Assembly (NCBI GenBank): GCA_021292165.1
Contig: JAHFWL010000248.1
Location: forward strand, 124,001 to 188,000
Direction: 5' to 3'
Origin: Shinisaurus crocodilurus
Taxonomy: Eukaryota > Chordata > Lepidosauria > Squamata > Shinisauridae
Length of the DNA stretch: 64,000 nt
The notes beneath the pieces were generated by a model, which did no database searches, was not told the origin of the DNA, and saw nothing but the letters and a program-made list of their open reading frames with translations. This document shows, in pieces, positions 10,918-22,900 of the stretch. Made by a program: the position numbers and the translations under genes. The stretch's first letter is position 1. Every line of letters starts with the position of its first letter.

Positions 10918-13900
10918 GTGGGTGGCGTAGCGAAAAGGGCCTGGTGAAGGTTTCTGGGTGTCCACAGCGACTCGGCGCCGCTTTTTCCTTCACAGCCCTG
11001 GGCGACGGAACTGGGTGGGGCAGCACCCGGGCTGCGTGGGAATTGGGGCGGGTAGAGTTCCTCTCAGGGCCCGCGCCGGCGGCTGCCGAGAGGGGGCTCT
11101 GACAGGGGGGTAAGCTTCTGAGCTGTCCCTGGTGTTGAAACCTCGCCCCTGAGGACAAGGGAGGGACAAATTTAAGCCCTGGTGCTTAAATTGGGAAGGG
11201 GTGGCGTAGACAAAAGGGGTGGCTAACAGACTACTCCTATGCATGTCTATTCAGAAAGTCCCATTGAGTTTAGTGGAACTTACTCTCAGGTAAGTGTGTA
11301 TAGGATCGCAGCCTAATGGAAAGAAAAGGCATACTCTGGGTAGTTGGGGCTGCCCAAATTCCATGCTGGAAGTTCCCTTCCAATTTAAGCTAATTTCCAG
11401 AGGTCTAGTTTTGTTAATCTGTTGCAGCAAAAACAAAGAAGAGTCTTGCGGTGCCTGAAAGAATAACAATTTTATTATGGCATCAACTTTTGTGGGCTAA
11501 AGTCCATTAAATGCCTAAAGTGTCATGTTGAGTTACAAGTATACACATGGTAGGTGGGGAATTGCAATGCTTATGCCATAATAAACTTAAGCTTAATAAG
11601 CTGCTTTAGCCTGCCAAAGAGTACAGGTGACATTTGGAAGTATACTTGAGGGTGATCGATGCCTCTCCAGTCAAAGAGATAGACTGAGGCTCCTTTAATA
11701 AAAGCAATACTGTTGGGAGGGGGGGTTGTTTGCATTGTGAAGTAAGAAAACCTACCACTCTCGTATCCATCTATACCCAAGAACTCCCCATGAAAATGTA
11801 ATTTGAGACATTTTTTTTTATAAAGTCTGTTTTACTTAGAATATACAAGTTGAGCATGGGGGAGCAGGCAGGCACTTGGACAAACAGTGCCACATAACAA
11901 TGGACATGAGATCCCTCCCACCTCCCCCACCAATATATGATCAGTAGCTAGTAGCCACCAACCATTAAGCAACATCCACTAGCAAACAATACAAAATCCT
12001 TGGAGGGGGGTAATTTTACATGTCCAAAAATAATGCTTACTATGATATACAAAAAACAAAGGCAGCCATGTTGACCATCAGAAAAGTTCCAAAATCCATA
12101 TTGTTGTAGTACCTTTATTAGGCCAATTCACAGATCTCCAAAAGTGTGCAACCCTACAACAGACCATGGGTTATTTGAGGATTGTTTTCCTCTCAAAGAA
12201 CCCCTGCTGCTCAGACAACACAACAAACCATGGCAACCCCCTGCCAGGGTTGAATATTCAAAATGGCCACTGGTGCTCCACAATCCACTGGGGTGTTGCC
12301 ATGATGGGCTGCAGTGTTAGTCTTCTCCTCTTACAAGGAAAAGGCTGTCCCAGAAACATCCTCCTGCTCCAGGGAATATTGCACTAAATAGTATTTATCC
12401 ATTACAGTTCTGCTACAAGTACCTCTAGTAGGAGCAACCTCATACCAGACACACACACATTGGCTACATTCAGATGTAACACTAAACCCATAGGTACACG
12501 ATCACTGCAGTTGGAAAAGCACCATGACTTTGTCTACCTTGTCTTATTGATTGCTATTGATGAGAATTTTAACTATGAAACATACAGCCCAGTCCTTTGC
12601 TCCATCTAAGGTGGCCCCCACTGCATTCCTGCTTTTGCTCCATCTAAGGTGGCCCCCACTGCATTCCTGCTTTCACCCATGCAAGCTAGCTGGTATCCTA
12701 TGCTAGTCTTTACTCTGTGCATGGTCCTTTGGTACTGATATTATGTTTGTTCACTACATGCAATATTTAAATGCAAAGGAATAGTCCATACTCTGCCTTT
12801 GGTAGCTGCATCTCTGTGTGTGGTTTTGTGCCCCTGCATGTCATACCTATTTCCGCCCAATTGGCATTCATGCATACCTTGCACAATTCAGTTCCATGCT
12901 CTGGTGCAGGGAATGGGCCTTCTGGCTGTACTGGTGCAAACTATAAGCTATGCACTGGTACAAGACTGCTAAGGTGCTCTCTGGTTCATCTCAGACATTT
13001 CTTGATATTGAAAAGTATCAGAATCAAGATTCAAAACTATCTTGACAGACTGGAGTACTGGACTGAAAATAAAATGAAATTCAACAGAGAGAAATGAAAA
13101 GTCTTACATTTAAGTTTAAAAAAAATCAAAGGCATGAGCATAGGATGGGGAAAACCTCGCTTGTCAGTGGCACATATGAAAAGAAACTAGGTGTCTTATT
13201 TATTTATTTATTATATTTATATCCCGCCTTTTTTCCTGCAAGGAACCCAGGGTGGCTTACATAATCCTCCTCCTCCTCTCCATTTTATCCTCACAACAAC
13301 CCTGTGAGGTTGGTTAGGCTGAGAGTCAGTGACTGGCCCAAAGTCACCCAGTGAGTTTCATGGCCAAGCGGGGACTTGAACCTGGATCTCCCGAGTCCCA
13401 GTCCAACACTCTCACCACTATGCCACACTGGCTTAGTCGCTCACTTGTGGGGTGCTGCAGGGTTCCATCCTCTCCCCGATGTTATTTAACATCTACCTAA
13501 AGCCGCTGGGAGCTATCATCAGGAGGTTTGGGGTGCGGTGTCATCAGTATGCGGATGACACGCAGCTCTACCTCTCCTTCAAGTCCTCACCAAGGTTGGC
13601 TGTTGAAACCCTGTCCAAGTGCCTGGAGACAGTGGGTGGCTGGATGGGAAGGAACATGCTGAAACTGAACCCCGACAAGACCAAGGTACTTCTGGTGGGA
13701 GACAAGGGAAGGTTAGGGGATGTTGACCTGGTGCTGAATGGGGTACATCTACCCCTGAAGGACCAGGTCTGCAGCTTGGGAGTCATTCCAGACTCCCAGC
13801 TGTCCATGGAGGCTCAAGTGTCAGCTGTGAGCCGGGCGATGCTGTATCAGCTCCATCTGATGCAGCAGTTGCGCCCCTACTTTCCTAATCATCTGCTCCC

Positions 13901-16900
13901 ATCAGTGGTTCATGCCTTGGTCTCCTCTCGCCTAGACTACTGTAATGCGCTCTACGTGGGGTTACCCTGAAAGAAGGTTCGGAAGTTGCAGCTGGTACAG
14001 AATGCAGTAGCTCGCCTGGTTAAAGGCTGCCGCCGGCGTGATCACATCACTCCATTGCTCAAAGAGTTGCACTGGCTACCAGTTGTTTGCCGAGCCGAAT
14101 TCAAGGTGTTGGCATTGACCTTTAAAACCCTGTACGGCTCCGGTCCAGTTTATCTCAAGGAGCGCCTCCAGCAACATCAAGTAGGCCGCTCAACAAGATC
14201 TGCCATGGACGGCCGCCTCCCTGTCCCATCAGCCAGAGAAACCAGCCCCCAATTTATGGAACTCTCTCCCCAGTGACCTCCGCCATGCCCCTTCCTTGAT
14301 TAGCTTCCGCCGGGCATTAAAAACGTGGCTTTTCAGGCGGGAATATGGGGTGGGTTAGGATTTTTAAGTTTTGTACTGTTTTTTATTGTGTTTTATACTC
14401 TCTGTGTGTGTTCTCCCCCCCCCCCCTTGCATTTTATTGGACTGTACATCACTCAGAGTGGCCAGATGTCTGGCCAGATGGGCGATTCATAAATATAATT
14501 AAATAAATAAATAAATAAGCTAATAGAATTTTAGGCTGCATTAACAGAAGCATAGTGTCCTGGTGATGGGAAGTAATAACTTTGCTCTACTCTGCATTAG
14601 TCAGGCCACATTTGGAATACTGTGTCCCATTTAGGGCGCCATGTTTAAAGACATTGACAAACTAAAGTGCCTCCATAGAAGAGTGACCGGGATGGTAAGG
14701 GGGCTGGAAATGAAGTCCTATGCGGAACTGTTGAAACCAGGTGTGTTTAGCTTGGAGAAGAGAAGATTAAGGAGAAACACAATAGCAGTATTCAAACATC
14801 TGAAAGGGTTTTGTACAGTGTGAGCAGACTTGTGCCCTTGTTTCTCCACAGGGCAGAACTAGAACCAGTGGGTGGAAATTGCTGGGAAGGAGATTTTGGC
14901 TAAACATTAGGAGAAACTTCCTAATAGTGAGAGTTGTACAGCAGTGGAATAGACTGCCTTGGTAAGTGGTAGGTTCTCTTTAGCTGCAGGTATCTAAGCA
15001 GAACCTGGACAGCTATCTGTCAGGGATGCTGTAGCTGCATCTTGCATTGCAGAATCTGGTGCACCCACCAAACCCGTACGTCCCTCTCCACATCCCCCTC
15101 TGCTCACTATGGCCTCTCCAGCACAGCTACTTGCTGTGGTTCCTGCTTTGCTGCCTGACATCAGTTCCCATTCTCCCCTTGCCGTCTCCTCTGCTTTCCC
15201 CTGGCAGCAGCTGGGTTGTTCCTGTCTCCTTTGCACACTTTTCCAGATGGAAGCTGCTGCTGCTGCTGCCGCCTCCTCCAAGGTGCTGCAATCACTGCCT
15301 CATTTCCCCTCTGAAGGAGTGTGGGGGCAAAGGACGGAGGGAGAAACCCGGTGGCTGCCACCTGCTCTTTGGGTTTTGTCCATGTGGCAGTTGCTCCCTT
15401 GGCCTTTGTGCCCATCAGGCTCTCCTTTCCATCTCCTCCTCTCCCTTCTCCCAAGCCTGGCAGGCCCACCTGCACCTTACAGCCTCTCACTACCTGCAGC
15501 AGTGCTGCCCTTCCTTGCTAGGGCTTTTGGCTCTGCTTGCGGGGGGGGGAGGGGGATTAACACTGCTGTAGCTGGATTTATCTTCCGCCCCTCCCCCTCC
15601 TCCAACAACACAGGGGGGGAAACCAGGAGGGAAAAAAGCTGAGAGAGAAGCCAGGGGAAAGGAGAGAAAGCTGAGAAAGAATCTTGAGGTAAAGAGTCAT
15701 AAGGGAAGAAAAGCCAGAAAGGGGTGAGGGGAGGGAGAAAAGCCAGAATTGAGAGAGGCAGGAGAAGAAAATCCAGAAGCCAGAGAAAGATAGAAATAAA
15801 ACCCAGAAAAAGCAGCCACAGAGAGAGAGCACACACACATGCACACACAGAGCTCTCTCACACACACACACCTACACCCAGAAAAGGTGTGTACCAACAC
15901 TTTGTAATTGGCCATGCCCCCCACAGCAATCTGTGGTGGCACCCAGGACACTTTTTCAAAATGTCAAATGTGCCCATGGGCCCAAAAAGGTTGCCTACCC
16001 CTAATCTAGATGAACTCCAAGATCTCTTCCAATTCTATGATGGCTTGTGTGTAAACATTAGTTACAAGCCATTATTCCAATTCAGACATTACGACTAAGC
16101 CAATTGTTTGTCCATCGGCAAGGTACATGCTGTAGGCTTATGCACTCCTTTCATGAAGTTTTAAAGTTTTAGTTTAGAGACTTTCATAGATTTCATAGAT
16201 CATAGAGTTGGAAGGAGCCTACAAAGCTATCAAGTCCAACCCCCCTGCTCAATGCAGGAAACTAGAGGAGGGGTCTCCCATCCAAGTAATAACCAGGCTT
16301 GACCCTGCTTAGCTTTCCACACTCAGACAAGTTGAGCCAGCATAAGCCACAGGCCTGTATGTGGCTGCAATCCTGGTTTAACATGACATCTGAACTGAGC
16401 TCCCTGGCTTGTTGATCTCCTAACAAGCTGGAATTCTAAGTCAAGAACAAACCCTGGGTTATGACTGGTTTTTTTAGGAGAGAAACAAGCCAGGGAGCCT
16501 GGTTCAGATGTCATGCTGAACAAACCATAGATGGAGAGGTTCTGGCTTTTTTTTTTTTAATGGACTCCTGCTAGCAAGAGGAGCCAAGTGGGAGCAATTG
16601 AGTGGTGTGCACAAGCATGCTAGCTTGTTCATAGTAAACCGGAAATTCAAGAAATTTATGGCTTACTGTGATGTCCAAATGTGGCCATTGTGTGGACCCT
16701 CCATAAAATGTGAGTGAACAAGGTATGGGAATTCCACACTAAGCACCTAAAAGGAGAAGAAAATTGACATGTATGAGGGATGGAAAAGCATGTATGTTCA
16801 CAGTATATTCCTAATGGCCAAGCCACTGCATGGCTGTGAAGTCTGAATTGAGCCCTTGTGCAAGATCCTAAATGCTAACCATTAGCGTGATCAATATTAA

Positions 16901-19900
16901 AAGTAAAATGGAAGTGCAAACTGTTGTATTCCTATAAATTATTATGTGAAGTGAATTCTATAACATTTTTTTAAAAGTCTATTTTAAATGTGTCTTATTC
17001 TCATGTAAATATTCATAGGATTGTTACATCAAGCAGTTGACTTTTTGCTGATGCCACTTCAACTTTCTCAAATCCCTTTTGAGATGCATATTCATTACGG
17101 TGGCTGTTTTTACTGATTTGCGCCAAAAAAGAGGAGACACATCACCAAAAAACCCCCAACATGACAGCAATTTGCATAACATTTGCATATGTAAATATAT
17201 ATGAATAGATGCAAGTTTAGAAATTACAATCATGTAAATAGAAATACAATGTATCTCACCATAGTGAAGAAGTCTGACTAGGTGAGCTATCTGCCTGCTC
17301 AGTCTGCTGTCCAGGTGCTAACTGTTGATGGGCAGTTTCAAGGCCCTTGCTCTCCCTCCTTATGATTCTTTGATTTTAAACCAGACTTGGACTGGGCACC
17401 TCCTTAAATACAGGACTGTCCTTTACCAGCTCTCCAGAACAGCAGGCTGTCCTCTATAAAGTAGTATCCTAATACTGTATGCATGTCTCAGTTTTCAGTT
17501 GAATAGCAGATTGGCAAACAGAATAAAAAGTTTTAAAAAATCTATCTTCAGAATTTGGTGCAGTTCTTTAAGGGTTTCCTACTGCAACCACATTTTTTCT
17601 TTTATAATTTATTCCGAAAACATGTGATGTTACTAGAAACACTGTTCACAAATACCCAGTGGCATTTTTCCTTGATATTAATTAGATATATGTTGGAGCT
17701 AATGGAAGCATTCTGCACATTAGTGGGATGCTCATTAGTGGAGCTAATGGAAGCATTCTGCACATTAGTGGGATGCTCAAGACACTTTTACAAACCATGA
17801 AATATGGTTTGTAAAAGTGTCAATGTTATCTTTATGCTTCTCTGTGTGCGTACTTTGATATTTGCTTATTTTTCTGTGCATATTAGTTTTTAGTCAGTAA
17901 TGGCATAATTTTATATTCCAAGATCTATTTTACCTTAACAGCAGTATTAATCTCCATTAAGAGGAGGCTAGTATCATTTAAGGGTGCAATCCTGTGGCCA
18001 CTAGAGGCTCTCAGTTCCCAGCCGGCACAGAAAGAACCACACTGGCTGAGAGGTGGGGGGAGGGTGCTCCACGGGTGGACTGCCCACTGCAACCTCAGAA
18101 GGGATTTCCAAGGTCACAGTGGGGAGTCCGACTTCTCCTATAGCCCTCCAGGCAAAGTCAGAAGGCCATAGGATTGCACCCTTAATGATTTAATGGGCAA
18201 GAACCTACTTTCTAGGTGGCCTGCAAATTTCTCGATGTAAAATTTTGCAAACTTTTGATTTGACAGCTTAGATGTTTGCAACAATAAAGTAACCCAAAAC
18301 AATAGCAAACAGGATAGCTTTGAAATATTAACCTTGGTTAATGCATACCTGTATAGTAACAATATAAAAATAAGAGTCCAGCTTATTGTATTTTAATAAT
18401 GAATCGATGAGACATCACGTTTATGAGCAACTAATAGTTGCAAAGGTAAAAGTAGCCGTTTTAATAGGACCACAGGAGGTACATTACAAGATACAGTCAT
18501 GCCTTGGATTGAGAGCATAATTCGTTCCGGAAATGTGCTTGTAATCCAAAACACTCTTATATCAAAATGAAATCCCCCCCAAAAAATTTGTATAGAGATT
18601 TTTAATTTAAGCCGTACTACAATACTTGTATTGCAAGACGTCGCTTGTATATCAAGTAAAAAAAAATTAAATAAATATTTAAAAATTTGCTTGTCTTGCA
18701 AAACGCTCTCAAACCAAGTTACTTGCAATCCAAGGTATTACTGTACATTCTTCTGCTTTATGCAGCTTAAACAATACAGAACAAAGGGAAAGAATACCAC
18801 TAATGTCTGAAATATAATCATATCCCTTCTCAGGCTTCTTTTTAGTAAGCTAAAGAGGCCTAACCAAAAGGAGGCATATAGTTTCCTTTGTGTATGTGTT
18901 TTAAATTGTACTTTCCTTTCTAGTTGTCCTTTTTTGCATTTGTTCCAGTTTGGTTTCTGCCTCTTGAGCATGGGTGACAAAACTGAAACCAGTGTTCCAC
19001 AAAAGGCCTTAACCCCTGGGCATTCTACATCCCTATAAATTCTACTGAAAAGCTGTGTGTAAATCATCCTAAGACTGTATTTGCCTTCTTGTAGCTGCAT
19101 GATGGTTTCTTAGGCATAGACCAAGCCCCCCATTTTCTTTTCTCCATTGTTATTTTCTGCTTACAGGTTCCCTAGAAATTATAAAAGAGACCTGTTATAA
19201 GCCTTCAAAGGAGTATATGTAGCTAAATGCAACAAAAAAGAGCCAAACTAGATGTTAAAGTACAAATACTAGAACTACTGTTCTAGTAGAATACTAAAGG
19301 AATCATATATTCATCATCATCAGATTTGGAGTAAAATCAAGAAAGAAATTCGAGTGAATCAAATTACATGGCCCTAAAGCAGTGATGGCGAACCTATGGC
19401 ACGGGTGCCACAGCTGGCACGCAGGGACCTCTCTGTGGGCACTCGAGCCATTGGTCACCAGATCGCGAAAAGACTGTCCCCTTCTGCAAAACACTAATGA
19501 TCTTGTTCTTTCTCACAGTGTGGAACAGTCATATTACAAGTTGAGAATCCCTTATCCAAAAATACATGTGCCTAATTATTTAAAAAGTTTGTATAAATTC
19601 CCTTCAGGCTATGTGTACAATGTAGTACTATAATACTTTTTTTAGTTGATTTTTTTTCCAACAAAAAACTGTTTGTATCATTGAAAGCTCTGTTATTGTG
19701 TTTTTCTTTTAAGACAAAAGATGTTAATTAGTTCGGACAACTGTATGAGTTGTTTTTCTAAAACTAAAACTTCGGTATTCAGGTTTAATTGCAGTGTTGG
19801 CACTTTGAAATAAATAAGTTGGTTTTGTGTTGCAGTTTGGGCACTCAGGCTCAAAAAGGTTCGCCATCACTGCCCTAAAGATTGTATTTAATTAAATGGT

Positions 19901-22900
19901 GTTGGGTCTGGCTTTGAGATTTTGAAAGTCAGAAGGTTTAAAAAAAAAATAATGCTAACATTGAGAGTGATAATCTATTATGGGGAAAACACAATCCTTA
20001 ATAGAGAGGAAAATAATTTTGATATTTAGAAGTGCATATATCATGTACATTTCCAGAATCGGTCTTGTATTCATCTAAGATGAGATTTAGGAGTAATTTG
20101 CTAGATGATAAGGAGGCCAAGATGATTATGAGGCAAGGGAATATGACTAAGACCTTTAAATACAGTTGCTTGGCAAGTCTTTGCAAGGGATTTTATTTAA
20201 TATTGATGTGCATCATTTCTTTTAAGCAGTTGCTTCCTAAAAGCCTTTAAGAATCCATCAACTGATTCTGGGTTGGTTCCTCCTATCGTACAGTAACAGG
20301 AGTGAGTTGCTGCTGGCTGCTTCTGCAGATGGTGCCAGGAAAATGCGCCTGTGCAAGAGCACAGGTGCAGTTTCTCTAACTGATACTTCTAATTTTCTGC
20401 TTCAGTCACCCTGGAGAGGGAAGTAGAAAGAAATGGGGAGGTGGACGAAATTCTCTCAGATGCACTGCGAGAGTATCTGAGAGAGAGGTGGAATCACATT
20501 TTCCAGGAGACAAGAATTGCATTGCCTGTAAGTTGTGTGTGTGTGTGTTTAAGCATAAACTTCAGAATGAACTTGGCTAGTTTTGGTTTCAGCTGAGTTT
20601 ATATTGGTTTTATTTGTTGCCCAGACAGAAAATGCTAGGCAGAGAAAGAGAGTATATAGTTTAAGGTTGTGTAGGGAGTGTCTTCTTTTGTTTATGTTCC
20701 AGCTCCTGATCTACTATCTATCTTTAGCTTTGCTGTGGTTTTAGGCAAGGATATTATGGTATTTGAATCTCTATGAGGATTTTAAGTCACACTGTTTATG
20801 TAGTTAAGAGTTAAAAAAAGGTTAGATCCAAGGGACATAATAGGGTGGGAGAGGGAGGAAACCTGAAAAACCTAATGTAGAACGTCTTAGTCATTTCCCT
20901 TTATAATGCATCAGCAGAAATTACCTAGGTGTGGCTTTGATTTTAGCAGCTATGGCAATGAATTGGTAACTACAGTATTCATATTTGTAGCTTAGTTTCA
21001 ATTTCATTTGTTAAAACAGGTAAATTGATTGACTTTTATAATGCAGTAGTGCGACCAATGTGTTAAATAAATGCAAATATTGATAATGTGATAATAGAGA
21101 ATCAATCAATAGTAAGTTAAATCTTGATTTTAAAATCTTTATAATGTTTTTCTGTAAGTAGCTTCCTTGTTATCTGCTCAACGCTGATCTTCTGTATCAT
21201 AGTTTGATTAGCAGTTCAGTTTGATTAAGAGACATTTGATCTTTTCTAAAATTCACATCATACTAATATTTTTATTAGGCAAACTCAAAGGTCACCCCAA
21301 AAAACCTCCAGTTCTCTTCATCAGGTAAGATATTACAAAAAGCAGGTGTTGGGGTAGGAATGCGGGGGAGGCTGACAATGTTGAAATCATGAAGTCTGTA
21401 TGGTCAGAGGCTTAAGATGAAAACTAAAAGGTAAGAGGGGGCTGCTGACATTCAAATTCTGACCATGCAGACTTCATGACTAACAGCCTTTTTTAAACTT
21501 ATTATTCCTTTCTATCTTCTCCCCCACCTGCTTTTGTAACATCTTCCCGCTGAAGAGATCTGGTAACAGCTGAATTGGCTTAATGTATTACCCTAATATA
21601 GATTTTGGAATTATGGCCAGCATAACCACTTTTTTTGTGTGTGTCGATATTTTCTGTAGATTAGCCAACTAGTCCTTACAGTGGATTTTCAACCAGTGTG
21701 ATACTGTGTAACAGCAAACAGAAAACAAGGAAAGAGATAAGGCCAGGGCATGTACTATTCTTATCAATAATCTTTATGGCACTTTCTTCTATACCAGCCT
21801 TCCCCAACCTGGTGCCCTTCAGATGTTATGGACTACAATTCCCAAGATTCCTGCCGATTCGCCATGCTGGCTGGGGCTGATGGAAGTTGAAGTCCAAAAT
21901 ATCTGAAGGGCACCAGGTTGGGGAAATCTGCTCTATATGCTGTGTTTTGAAATTAATATTTCATTTGAATAAAAATTAAAAGTTTTAAAAAAAACCCACT
22001 ATTTAATGAAATTATAGGTTTTCTTTTTTGGTGTATCTATAAATGTTGAATTTAATAGATTAAATAGTTGATGTATATTGGGGGAGGGTGGAGACCTCTG
22101 GTGTTTGTTCTTTTAGGGTTCTTTTTTGCCATAACTGGAAGTGATTTTTTTGTTAACAGAAAAGATTTTAAGAATAACTGTGGTTGATTAAGCTGTGGAG
22201 AAGATTGGAAGTCCATTATTGTGTTTGTGTTTGTTTGTTTGTTTTTTATGAATAAAAATTAAAAGTTTTAAAAAAATAATAATATTTCATTTACGATTAC
22301 ACCAGCCCAGTAAGGTAGGTTAAGCAGAGATATAGTGGCTAGTTCCAGGGCTCTTTAAGTCTATATGCATGATATGTCACTGGGGGCTTTGAAGGTACAA
22401 GCGTCAAGTTGCCCATTATCCTATTCCTACTATGCTATTTAAGGACATTGGAAGCTTTTTAAGGGCACCCCTACCACCAGAGAAGTGGTGTAAGTCAGCA
22501 TACAACCTTGAAAGGGAACAGTAGCACATTTTTGGGAGCCTCTAGTAGCCCCTCATCCTACCAGATTGTAGTTGATTGCTCCAGGGGCTCAAAATCTAGG
22601 AACTGAAAAACCCCTAGCCCCACTGTGTGGTTGGAGAAACTGTGGCTTGGAGGAAGCTTCTTAGCCTCCTTCCCTTCCAGCTAGCTGTGGCTAGGGAAGC
22701 CGCCACCCTTTCTTGCTGGTTCCTTAGAACCTCAAGCTACATTTTAAAGCAACCAGCAGGTGAGTGGGAGCTTCCAAAGGCTGGCGGAGAGGCTTGCTTG
22801 GTTCATTTCAAGAGCTGGATGCACAATCATTTAGTAGTAGTGCAAACATGCCTGTTTTTCCATTTCTAACTAAAGCCTGCAGCCAAGTTGGCTATGTAGC

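Larger units (their letters stand above)
10030..11110. promoter_or_regulatory. Bidirectional CpG-island-like promoter, FGD6 / VEZT
   Basis: GC- and CpG-rich sequence stands out from the AT-rich flanks and separates the divergent FGD6 and VEZT start codons, which are 579 bp apart. The minus-strand 'ACTACAATTCCC' (10763-10774) and plus-strand 'TTCCCATCATGC' (10839-10850) resemble the ZNF143/THAP11 motif that is common at divergent housekeeping promoters. No TATA box was seen near either start. A (CTGC)n run lies at 10497-10514. The island's limits are judged by eye. Confidence 0.65.

Noticed and set aside
15047..15871. Several overlapping open frames on both strands
   Set aside because: Low-complexity CT/GA-rich DNA lacks stops in many frames; no exon signals or recognisable protein.
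20334..20405. ATG-bearing first exon just upstream of orphan exon A
   Set aside because: The only candidate (ATG GTG CCA ... donor gtgcag) would leave an intron of about 40 nt and end in the wrong phase.
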